From NCBI GenBank assembly GCA_017940445.1, contig JAGAYQ010000239.1, positions 1 through 7,111 on the forward strand: a stretch of 7,111 nt of DNA, read 5' to 3'. Positions 1 through 7,111 of the stretch are shown one piece after another. The translations under genes were made by a program, and so were the position numbers. The DNA comes from Pyramidobacter sp. Lineage in GTDB: Bacteria > Synergistota > Synergistia > Synergistales > Dethiosulfovibrionaceae. The notes beneath the pieces were generated by a model. The model made no database searches, was not told the origin of the DNA, and saw only the letters and a program-made list of their open reading frames with translations. How positions within the stretch are numbered: the stretch's first letter is position 1; each line of letters starts with the position of its first letter.

Positions 1-72
1 CGCTGTCATGTCATAAGCTTCGAGAACAATGAAGGATCCGTGCCACCTTAGATGAAAAACTTTCGCAGACAT
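1..72 (-). CDS. Probable start of a third operon gene, cut by the left edge, unknown product
   Basis: An ATG at 72-70 opens a frame of 24 codons with no stop, running off the left edge; the product begins MSAKVFHLRWHG. The ATG lies 5 bases after the TAA of the RelE-UvrD gene, the spacing expected inside an operon. The other minus-strand start seen here (ATG at 9 codons from the edge, in another frame) hits a stop after two codons. A ribosome site is weak: an AAGAG-like purine run lies about 10 bases upstream, inside the end of the previous gene, so translation may depend on coupling. The fragment is too short to assign a family, and by chance a 24-codon open frame is not rare; position and spacing are the main support. 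Confidence 0.5.
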   Translation of the reverse strand, partial: MSAKVFHLRWHGSFIVLEAYDMTA

Positions 73-77
73 GTTAA

Positions 78-2219
78 TTATGCTCTTACTTCACTGGTTT
101 CCTGATAATTCGCCTTCACAAATCTCGACAGCTTGCCGTTGGAAGTGACATAAGCCCTTTTTTTGGCACGGGTCAGGGCAACGTACAGCAAACAGCGTTC
201 CGCCGTGATTGATTCTTCAAGAGCAAGCCCTTCTTTATTTTTCAGGGCATTTTCGTGCGGCAGCTTATCATCCGATGCACCGGCAATAAAGACATATTCA
301 AACTCCAGGCCCTTAACGCGATGCAGCGTGGCTATCCGCACGCCGATCTTCATTGGATCATCGCTGCTGGAGCGTTTCACCTCAAAACAGGCGATTCCCG
401 CCGCTTCCAGCTTTTTTTTGTATTCGGCACACTGTTTGTTCGTGCGCAGGACGATACAGATGTTGTTCATGACCGTGTCGGTCAGGCTCCGGATCGTGCC
501 AGCGATCCAATTTACCTCAGCTTCAAAATTGGAGAACTGCCTCACATAGGGAACAAGGCCGTGCGTCAGCGAGCGGCACTCTTCCTTGTCGATGCTGCCG
601 TCCAGATCGTCAAACACACATCCTTTGAGAACGCTCATGGCAAAGTTGCGCGTCTCCTCGGTCGTGCGGTAGTTGATCCGCAGGATCGCGCTCCTTTTTC
701 CCCTTACGTTGACACCGCAGCGGCTGAGAACGACTTTATGCTGATAAATGCGCTGATGCGCGTCGGCAACAATGAACAGGTCGTCCTGGCGTTCATCCCC
801 GGCGATCGCTCTAAGCAGGCGCCATGCGGAGGCGCTGAAATCCTGCCCCTCATCGACAACGACCGAACTGTACAGGCCTGATTCATGATGCTCTTGAAGG
901 AGGGCACAACATTCGTCCATGGCCATCTCTGCGTCCCGCATCCCCTTACGGTCCATGTAGTCCTTGTATTCTTCAAAGATCTCCCAAACTTTGAACTTCT
1001 GTTTGCGGTCAAGCGGAGTGCCGCGGCCGCTGCGTGAGGCGCGCAGGTACGCTTCTTTGGTGTAGGCTGCGTTGGCGCAGACGACCTTGCTCCACTCTTC
1101 TTTGCAGAATTGGGCATCAAACGTGTCGTCGCCTGAGAGCCCGACCACTTCCTGCCACGCAGCATCAAGCTCGTCACCGTAGACGATGCGGTACTCATAT
1201 CGATTGTTCTTGAGGTACTCCCCCACCCATCTGTCGAGGTTGTCGACTTCGATATGGAGAAGCTCCTCACGGGTGCAGATCTTTTTAAGATTCTGCCTGA
1301 TGTCCGTCACGAGATTCGTCGTAAAGGTCGTGAAAAGGATTTTTTCGTCCGTTCTTCCCTGCTCGATCAGATCGGCTGCCAGTTTACGGGCACGGTGCAT
1401 CGCAACGACCGTCTTGCCGGTTCCGGCACCGCCGGTCACACGGACAGGGCCTTTTGTTTTTCTCGTTACAAGGATCCTCTGCGAGGGATGGAGGAAAACG
1501 CGCCATGCTTCCAGCGGCGCCAGGTGCGCCTGGCTCAGCTCTTCTTCTGACTGCGGTACATAGAACGAACGCTGCGTCTGCGCCTGTTTCAGTGATTCCT
1601 CGATCGTCCTGGCCGGTTTGTCGTTGACTGAGGCGATCTCGTTCAGTTCCTTGACGACTTCATCATAGGATCGCCCGGAAACAAGCCAGTCGAGAGCCTC
1701 GTAAGCCCCGTCGGGGAAATCTTGGCGCGAAGCGTGAAAGTCGTCGGCGCTGAAGAAATTGCGCACCATCGGGAGCTGCCTTGGCGGCAGGCCGATGGCG
1801 GTGAGCTGTTCGTCCGTGTAGGCGCCAAACAGCGCCTCCGTGGGCTTAGACAGCGGTGATGAAAGCTCAACATCCTGTTCTTTTACGACATACAACTGAA
1901 AGTCGCCCGTCTTTTCATTGACGGCGGCAGTGCGTCGTTCGGCCCAGCTGTAAGCGGCGTCGTGCTTGTCGACATAGAGCAGCGTACAGTAGTCGCCGTC
2001 CTTGTGGAGGATGATTCGGTAATTTTGATTGACCCTAAGCGAGAAGATCTTCGGGTCGAACCACGTGTTGATATGTTCCAGATTTAGGCCCGGAAGCTGA
2101 GGGTCATTGCGGAACTTGTTTACGCACTCAAGCGCTTTTCCCTGCGCCTCCTTGGGCAAAGCCACAAGTGCCTCAAGATAACCGTTTGACAGGATCACTT
2201 TCGGCGCGTTATCCATCAC
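78..2219 (-). CDS. RelE/ParE-like domain fused to UvrD/Rep-family SF1 helicase
   Basis: A 713-residue predicted cytoplasmic protein with two parts. Residues 1-100 resemble a RelE/ParE toxin fold: FRNDPQLPGLNLEHI, then FSLRVNQNYRIIL (R62, R68) and the closing strand LLYVDKHDAAYSWAERR (81-96). Residues 115-235 are a linker with helical character. Residues 240-700 form a complete superfamily 1A motor: Q-motif glutamine Q247, Walker A GGAGTGKT (263-270), Ia ILFTTFTTN (294-302), Walker B VVVDEGQD (453-460), III IVADAHQRIY (483-492), IV INYRTTEE (515-522), V IATLHRVKGLEFEYVFIAG (629-647), VI RCLLYVALTRAKK (675-687). It should hydrolyse ATP and translocate 3'-5' on single-stranded DNA. The region between motifs IV and V is only about 105 residues, so the 2B domain is much smaller than in UvrD. 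The start is GTG at 2219 or the adjacent ATG at 2216; both fit the upstream AAAGGAG. No antitoxin gene is next to it, so the toxin fold may act as a nucleic-acid or partner-binding module. Helicase call is firm; role is inferred. Confidence 0.93.
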   Translation of the reverse strand: MMDNAPKVILSNGYLEALVALPKEAQGKALECVNKFRNDPQLPGLNLEHINTWFDPKIFSLRVNQNYRIILHKDGDYCTLLYVDKHDAAYSWAERRTAAVNEKTGDFQLYVVKEQDVELSSPLSKPTEALFGAYTDEQLTAIGLPPRQLPMVRNFFSADDFHASRQDFPDGAYEALDWLVSGRSYDEVVKELNEIASVNDKPARTIEESLKQAQTQRSFYVPQSEEELSQAHLAPLEAWRVFLHPSQRILVTRKTKGPVRVTGGAGTGKTVVAMHRARKLAADLIEQGRTDEKILFTTFTTNLVTDIRQNLKKICTREELLHIEVDNLDRWVGEYLKNNRYEYRIVYGDELDAAWQEVVGLSGDDTFDAQFCKEEWSKVVCANAAYTKEAYLRASRSGRGTPLDRKQKFKVWEIFEEYKDYMDRKGMRDAEMAMDECCALLQEHHESGLYSSVVVDEGQDFSASAWRLLRAIAGDERQDDLFIVADAHQRIYQHKVVLSRCGVNVRGKRSAILRINYRTTEETRNFAMSVLKGCVFDDLDGSIDKEECRSLTHGLVPYVRQFSNFEAEVNWIAGTIRSLTDTVMNNICIVLRTNKQCAEYKKKLEAAGIACFEVKRSSSDDPMKIGVRIATLHRVKGLEFEYVFIAGASDDKLPHENALKNKEGLALEESITAERCLLYVALTRAKKRAYVTSNGKLSRFVKANYQETSEVRA

Positions 2220-5200
2220 AGTACGCTCCTTTCAAAATCCTTTTTACCGGGGAACGACTCCCCTACAAAGACCTTCCAGCCGTCGGCGCACAAATGCCGC
2301 TCTGTTTCCTCATCCTGCGCGAAAAGCCAGGCGACTCGCTCCTCTTTCCATACCAGTGTGACGGACACCATTCTTCCATCGGGGAGGACGATCTCAACTC
2401 CGACATCATCAGGCGCCCGAACGCCGGTCTGAGAAATACCGCGAGCCAGTTCCAGCTCGTCAGGCAGCAGATATTTAAAAATTTTGCTCCAGGCGTCGTT
2501 CGCCGCGTCTGCTTCAACTTCTTCTACTTGTGGCAGTTGGAGATAGAGCCCGTTTTCCAGTCCCCTTTTTGTGACCATGCAGAAGAAAGGCAAAAACTGG
2601 CACAGGTTCGACATCCTCCAGAAAATCTTCCACGAACGCTCAAAATCCTCACTTTCGTTTGAATCATTCAAATACAACACGACGGCCGGAACTGGGGTGC
2701 TGTCGACTAAACCAACTGACAAAAGGGCTTTGATATGAGCGATGTCGGTGCAGACGGCCGCAGTCTGCGCCGCCGGAAGTGCGAGATTGCACGCTTCGCA
2801 GCTCTCGGTCGCGGCCACCTGCCACGCCGGAATATGTTCCGGGGAAAAACCTTTTTCGTAGGCCATGACCGCGGCATTCGCGTGGGCGCTGAACAACTCG
2901 CCGATTTTTTCTATATCACGGCCGCCGCCCAGATACGCAAGGAGCAGGAACATGGGCGAACTCAATTCGGAATTAGTCAACCAGTCGTGCTGATCTACAT
3001 TCTGCTTGCGCGCGAGTCCATCAAGGACAGCCCGCCAATACGTCGTTTTAAGGGGCCAGCCAGACGGGAGCTCTTTCGTATTAGAAAAGACTGCCTGCAC
3101 GTCTTCCCAGTTTACGCTCCAGACGCGGAATTTGTTCGTGCGCAGCAAGGCCATCCGTTTGAGTGTGTCGTCGTCTGTTTTATCACGATGGAAGGTAAAG
3201 CCGTCGGCAAAAATTGCTACAGGCTTGCGCGTGTCTTTCAGCCTCAACTTTGTCTCGCCATTTCTCTTGACCTTGGGCCAGAGGACGAAATCGGGGCAGC
3301 AGGCGACGCTCACGCCGTCGTCGGCATCAAGTTTCACCTGCGGCTCGATCTCCCATTCATAGACGACTCCATCCGAAGCGCCCTTCACTTCCAGGGCATA
3401 GCCGGATTTTCCGTTTACCAGACGGCGACGAAGCCTGCCCAGCTTATCTAAAGCCGCTATGAAATTCGTTTCAAGTTCGCTTTCTTCCAAACGGCCGATG
3501 GAGATCTTGGAAAGCCCGTTGACTTTCTTAGGGGTGCCTTTAAGGATACCGCGCAGCAGCTCGATCGCCCGGCGGCGCGAGAGGTTCCCCGCCGTCCGCC
3601 CGATTCGGAATGCGTAGAGACAGCGATAGCAGCCGTCCTTGGTATCGTCAAAGCGACAGCGGCATTCTTCCAGCGCTTTCAGCGACTTTTGCAGGACGCG
3701 AGTCATGCTCTTCGGCGCTTCTGAGAAGCCTTTCAGATAGCCCGTGCCGCCGGGAACGGAGTCGTAGATCACGAGATACTGACGCCGATTGGCGCTGCCG
3801 GTCTCAGGCATGTCGCTAAAAGCGGCACGAAGATGATCCACGTTGCCGAATTCTTGCTTCAGGCCCAACATCACCGCGGCGACAAACGATTCCTTCGTCT
3901 CCTCAGAACGAGCGTTGAGCGTTGCCGGGATGAGCAGGCGCAGCACCTCGGTGGAAAATTCGCGATACAGGAACAGACAATCAGCAAAAGCGTTCTCATC
4001 CTTGGTGCCGTTGTATTTGCAGCCGATCGCGTGCGCGAACTTGCCGTTCCGCAGCGCCTCATGAGAGACGACTTTTCCGCAGCCTTTGCAGACTTTAAAC
4101 CCCTTGCGGACGTCTTCGTGCCCGTTGACGCGCATTTTTTCGCCGATGACATCGGTATCGCCAAAATTGACATCGCGAATAACGGCCTTGCGCGCAAATT
4201 CAAAGCCAAACGGAAAGTCTGCATCTTCATAGGTGTAAGCGCCGGTGATGTCGCTTTCGTCCACGTCGACCAGAAGCTGCTTATTGTAGAAATGAGGGGG
4301 CCGCTCCTCGGCGTCGTCGCTGATGAGCGAGCTCGCGTACTCCATCGTCGAGTAGACCATCTTAGCCCGCAGCAGAGCGCGCTTTTGTCCGCCGTCGGCC
4401 CACCCGGCAGCGCCGCATCGCGGACAAGAGGCCTTGGGAGTCAGCGACGTTTCCAGCTCCATATGCGAGCACTCGGGACAGAAGCGCCACTCCTCGATCT
4501 TCGATGCATTCAGGTCCACTTGGTCAATAGCCAGCTTCCGCCCCCCGGCGTAAAATTCGTTTTCCGGCGCAAATTCACTGATCGCCGACGCAGCCGGGCG
4601 CTGATATTCATGGATCGTCGTGCGCGGGAGCCGTTTCAACCCTTCATTACGACGCGTTTCGCGCTCTTCTTCCTCGGCACGGCGATAAAGAATCGCTTTC
4701 AGCGTCATGCCTTCTTCCGGGAACGCATAGTTGGGCATCAGGCTCTCGTCAGAAAAGAAACCAAACAGGTCTTTGCCCGCCAGAGAACGTTCGACGCGAC
4801 ACCAGGCCTCGCGCTCACGCTCCAGCACGTTAAGTTCCTTCTGCCAGGAAGGATCGTCAGGATGATTTTTCAGCTCCTTTTTGCGTTCGCGCAGGCTTTT
4901 GATCCTCTTTTTCAGAACTTCGAGCTGCTGCTTCTGTTCGATAAAAGCCTCAACTATGCGGATGTCGATCGACTTGCCCGCTGCCGTGCCATCGCCGAGG
5001 ACAAAATTCTGAAGCAGGGCAAACGTCTCCTCCGTCATGTTTTCAGGATAGACAAACAGCCCTCTAAACGTGTTCAACAGTCTTTCTGCATTGGTCTTCA
5101 CGTAGTTCAGGAAATTTCCGGGAAAGACCTCCGCCGCCGTTCTGTTTGCAAGGTCCCATTTCTCACCAGACCTCAAATTGTTCAGGCACGCGCCAAGTTT

Positions 5201-7111
5201 AGCAGGCACGAGTTCTCTCAGGTCAGCGCCGCTTTGGGATTTTTCCTTGACCCAACAGTCAAAACAGTAAGCCGTGAACTGCCGCTCCAGCACTGCGGAT
5301 GCCTGCATGAAAACATGAGGCGTTTCGACTGTCCCGGCAAGCAGTTCTTCCGGCGCGGCATAGTAATACAGGTCATGCTCGCGTGAGTTGGCCACCGTGA
5401 TCGTCAGCGCGTTGCCGTCCTTTCTTCCGGCTCGTCCTGTTCGCTGGGCAAACTGAGCCTGCCCCGGCGGCACGCTGCACAGCATCACCGTGGAAAGACC
5501 GCCGATGTCTATGCCCATCTCCAGCGTCGGCGTGCACGACAACACGTTTGCGTCACCAGCATGGAGTTCACCGCCGCGTTTGAACGCGTTCTCCACGTTC
5601 TCGCGTTCGTCGCGCGTCAGCAGGCCAGTGTGCTCCTTGGCTGTGATATGGCAAAGATCGCCCTTTTTATACAGTCGTCCGTAATAGTCAGGTTCCATCG
5701 GCTCCAGACGCAGCCGTCCGCCGCAGCCGATGCGCGGGCACAGCGCGTCTTCAAAGCCGCAACGGTCTTCCGGGGCAATGAAGATCGATTCGCCGCCCGT
5801 GCCGTCCTCTCCGCCGCAACGACCTCTCAGTACAGATGTTGAGACCTTCAGTTTTTCGGGGTTCAATCCATACAGTTCGGCAGAACCCAAACGGTCTGCC
5901 GTCCATTTTGTGACGAGGCCGTCTTTGACCAGTTCGTCCATCACGATCTGCGCAGCCTGAGTGAAAGCGTCTGCTCCCGCCAGCGACAAACCTTCGGACA
6001 TATTGAGGTCGTCGAGCATCTTTTTTAGATAGCGGCTGTACCACGAAGCTTCACCAAGGCTGTCGATATTTTCGTTGACGCGTTTAATCGAAACAAAGCG
6101 CGGCACGTTCACCCCCTTATGAACGGCCGGCATCCACAGGTAACTGCCCTTGCGCGGATCAGGGCGCAGCATGTAATCAACGCAGCCGCTTCTCACAAAG
6201 CCAGCAAATTCCTCTTCAAGGCAGATGGCGCCATTCCTCTTCATATGATACAGCCAGGCGCCTACAAGCTGTGCCGTTTGGGCCTCGGTAAAGCCGCGGA
6301 ACGTTCCGTTTTCGTTGACCAGACGCGCACAGATACTAGCGATCACGCCAGCTTGGCACAGGCGGTCAAGCCCGAGGCTCAGCACCGACGCGCCCGATTT
6401 TTCCAGCGTGCGGCCGCGCCGAGAGGCCATACCCCAGGCCAGCGCCGCCTCGTATTTGAGGCGCAGCGAGATCCAGGCCAGCATTCTGTTGCCGTCGTCG
6501 TCGTGACGTATTTTTCCGTGTTCGCAGAGGTACTCCCAGCCGCGCATATATGTGAGCGACGACGGGATGAACGTTTCCACAAAACGCTCTTCACCCAGTT
6601 TTTCGAGCCAATACCGCGGAAAATCTTCTCGAAGCCCCTTCAGCGTCGCGACCGGTTCCTGATCTTGAACAAATTTTTGCAGAGCGCCGCGTAGCGTAAA
6701 ATTCCAGGTGCGCGCGTTGAAAAAGCCGGCCCGGTAAGCCGCATCCTGCACGCTGTCGGAAAACGCCAACAGCTTTTTATCGTCGTTGAAGCGCGAAGCA
6801 AACAGCAGTGAAAGCAGCGCGCCCAGTTCCGTTGAGCTGCGCACCCCCACCAGTGACAGGCCCGTCTGGCTGCCGCAGCCAGGGCACAGCAGCATGCCCC
6901 CATAAGAACGATTCCCCAGAGAGCTGACGGGCTCGGTCACACGCACAGGCATCAGGTCGGTGCCGCAGTGCGGGCAGCTCTGTTCTCCGGGTTTTATCAG
7001 CTTCAGACACTTGGGGCACAGGTTGAAGCGCGTCGGCTCACCCAGGTATTCGTCCTTTCCGCAGGGGAAGATGTGGCACAGCTGCGCCATCTTGCGCGTC
7101 TTCGCATCACC
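2216..7111 (-). CDS. Giant SF2 helicase with DUF1998 and Vsr-like nuclease domain (DruE/DrmA-like), 5' end outside window
   Basis: Probably an ATP-driven DNA or RNA translocase with a nuclease arm. The frame is open to the right edge and no ribosome site precedes the Met codon at 7090, so the start and the Walker A and DEAH lobe lie outside. Numbering from that Met: zinc ribbon CPKC-x10-CPHC (25-42) and CPGC (69-72); FSDSVQDAAYRAGFFN (110-125); a roughly 350-residue insertion; EHTGLLTRDE (486-495); motif V NVLSCTPTLEMGIDIGGL (515-532); motif VI QRTGRAGRKDGN (549-560); a charged probable coiled coil (713-765); MPNYAFP (785-791); zinc ribbon C871/C874/C889/C892; DUF1998 with C1001/C1004, YDSVPGGTGY (1109-1118) and C1143/C1145/C1154/C1157; a Vsr-like fold with PDFVL (D1267), IFADGFTFH (D1296, H1301) and FRVWSVNWE (1321-1329); then a 275-residue C-terminal region. 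This order is known from large DUF1998 helicases of Druantia and DISARM type and from the smaller MrfA. The family call is strong; a defence role is inferred. The stop overlaps the next gene, implying co-translation. Confidence 0.9.
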   Translation of the reverse strand, partial: GDAKTRKMAQLCHIFPCGKDEYLGEPTRFNLCPKCLKLIKPGEQSCPHCGTDLMPVRVTEPVSSLGNRSYGGMLLCPGCGSQTGLSLVGVRSSTELGALLSLLFASRFNDDKKLLAFSDSVQDAAYRAGFFNARTWNFTLRGALQKFVQDQEPVATLKGLREDFPRYWLEKLGEERFVETFIPSSLTYMRGWEYLCEHGKIRHDDDGNRMLAWISLRLKYEAALAWGMASRRGRTLEKSGASVLSLGLDRLCQAGVIASICARLVNENGTFRGFTEAQTAQLVGAWLYHMKRNGAICLEEEFAGFVRSGCVDYMLRPDPRKGSYLWMPAVHKGVNVPRFVSIKRVNENIDSLGEASWYSRYLKKMLDDLNMSEGLSLAGADAFTQAAQIVMDELVKDGLVTKWTADRLGSAELYGLNPEKLKVSTSVLRGRCGGEDGTGGESIFIAPEDRCGFEDALCPRIGCGGRLRLEPMEPDYYGRLYKKGDLCHITAKEHTGLLTRDERENVENAFKRGGELHAGDANVLSCTPTLEMGIDIGGLSTVMLCSVPPGQAQFAQRTGRAGRKDGNALTITVANSREHDLYYYAAPEELLAGTVETPHVFMQASAVLERQFTAYCFDCWVKEKSQSGADLRELVPAKLGACLNNLRSGEKWDLANRTAAEVFPGNFLNYVKTNAERLLNTFRGLFVYPENMTEETFALLQNFVLGDGTAAGKSIDIRIVEAFIEQKQQLEVLKKRIKSLRERKKELKNHPDDPSWQKELNVLEREREAWCRVERSLAGKDLFGFFSDESLMPNYAFPEEGMTLKAILYRRAEEEERETRRNEGLKRLPRTTIHEYQRPAASAISEFAPENEFYAGGRKLAIDQVDLNASKIEEWRFCPECSHMELETSLTPKASCPRCGAAGWADGGQKRALLRAKMVYSTMEYASSLISDDAEERPPHFYNKQLLVDVDESDITGAYTYEDADFPFGFEFARKAVIRDVNFGDTDVIGEKMRVNGHEDVRKGFKVCKGCGKVVSHEALRNGKFAHAIGCKYNGTKDENAFADCLFLYREFSTEVLRLLIPATLNARSEETKESFVAAVMLGLKQEFGNVDHLRAAFSDMPETGSANRRQYLVIYDSVPGGTGYLKGFSEAPKSMTRVLQKSLKALEECRCRFDDTKDGCYRCLYAFRIGRTAGNLSRRRAIELLRGILKGTPKKVNGLSKISIGRLEESELETNFIAALDKLGRLRRRLVNGKSGYALEVKGASDGVVYEWEIEPQVKLDADDGVSVACCPDFVLWPKVKRNGETKLRLKDTRKPVAIFADGFTFHRDKTDDDTLKRMALLRTNKFRVWSVNWEDVQAVFSNTKELPSGWPLKTTYWRAVLDGLARKQNVDQHDWLTNSELSSPMFLLLAYLGGGRDIEKIGELFSAHANAAVMAYEKGFSPEHIPAWQVAATESCEACNLALPAAQTAAVCTDIAHIKALLSVGLVDSTPVPAVVLYLNDSNESEDFERSWKIFWRMSNLCQFLPFFCMVTKRGLENGLYLQLPQVEEVEADAANDAWSKIFKYLLPDELELARGISQTGVRAPDDVGVEIVLPDGRMVSVTLVWKEERVAWLFAQDEETERHLCADGWKVFVGESFPGKKDFERSVL
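2226..2232 (-). promoter_or_regulatory. Shine-Dalgarno for the RelE-UvrD gene, inside the end of the helicase gene
   Basis: Read on the minus strand, AAAGGAG ends 6 bases before GTG (2219-2217) and 9 bases before ATG (2216-2214). It is embedded in the final codons of the giant helicase gene (the Glu-Arg-Ser stretch before the stop). The junction reads CTGTGATGG: the helicase stop TGA (2218-2216) overlaps both candidate starts. This favours translational coupling. The 9-base spacing and the better start codon slightly favour ATG, giving 712 residues. Confidence 0.75.

Noticed and set aside
255..881. Plus-strand open frame of 208 codons opposite the UvrD-like gene
   Set aside because: It is antisense to helicase motifs II to VI of the RelE-UvrD protein, and its product shows no family signature.
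2735..3451. Plus-strand open frame of 238 codons opposite the nuclease and C-terminal part of the helicase
   Set aside because: It is a shadow of the minus-strand gene; the minus-strand reading has the coherent Vsr-like pattern while this one has no motif.
3833..5386. Plus-strand open frame of 517 codons opposite the giant helicase gene
   Set aside because: It lies wholly antisense to well-supported helicase and DUF1998 coding sequence. Its translation is rich in Arg, Phe, Gln and His with no recognisable motif, as expected for a shadow frame in fairly GC-rich DNA.
6491..6505. Short GTC/GAC triplet run as a possible repeat
   Set aside because: It only encodes a few Asp residues (HDDDGN) in the helicase insertion; too short to be a repeat element.
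6119..6694. Plus-strand open frame of 191 codons
   Set aside because: It is antisense to the helicase insertion region, with no motif and no operon context on the plus strand.
7088..7090. Met codon at 7090 as the true start of the giant helicase
   Set aside because: The frame stays open upstream to the window edge (residues GDAKTRK), no Shine-Dalgarno precedes it, and the obligatory first RecA lobe with Walker A and DEAH motifs would be missing.

Overview
The window is a compact, single-strand stretch of a bacterial genome. Everything convincingly coding lies on the minus strand, so transcription runs from right to left. Base composition looks somewhat above 50% GC by eye, and the one Shine-Dalgarno that can be read well (AAAGGAG) is a standard bacterial one. 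I cannot name the organism from this. A moderately GC-rich anaerobe-type bacterium (for example Negativicutes or Synergistota) is only a guess from overall feel.

Layout in transcription order: (1) 7111 to 2216, the 3' part of a very large helicase gene whose N-terminus lies beyond the right edge. The visible 1631 residues carry zinc ribbons, the second RecA-like helicase lobe, a DUF1998-type cysteine domain, a Vsr-like (very short patch repair) endonuclease-fold domain and a conserved-looking C-terminal extension. (2) 2219 to 78, a 713-residue fusion of a RelE/ParE-like toxin-fold domain to a complete UvrD/Rep-type superfamily 1 helicase. It overlaps the first gene by 4 bases (GTGA), or by 1 base if the adjacent ATG is used. 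(3) From 72 to the left edge, the probable first 24 codons of a third gene, starting 5 bases after the stop of gene 2. No gap is longer than a few bases, and I see no terminator, tRNA, repeat array or insertion sequence.

The tight packing implies one transcript and linked function. Giant superfamily 2 helicases with DUF1998 are hallmark parts of anti-phage systems (DISARM DrmA/DrmB, Druantia DruE), and a DUF1998-containing helicase is also known in DNA repair (MrfA). Here such a helicase also has a nuclease-fold domain and sits next to a second motor joined to a toxin fold. My inference is a multi-gene nucleic-acid-processing module, probably a phage or plasmid defence island related to Druantia/DISARM but not identical to any arrangement I can name. 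The sequence does not prove defence: upstream genes, any methyltransferase and the third gene are outside the window.
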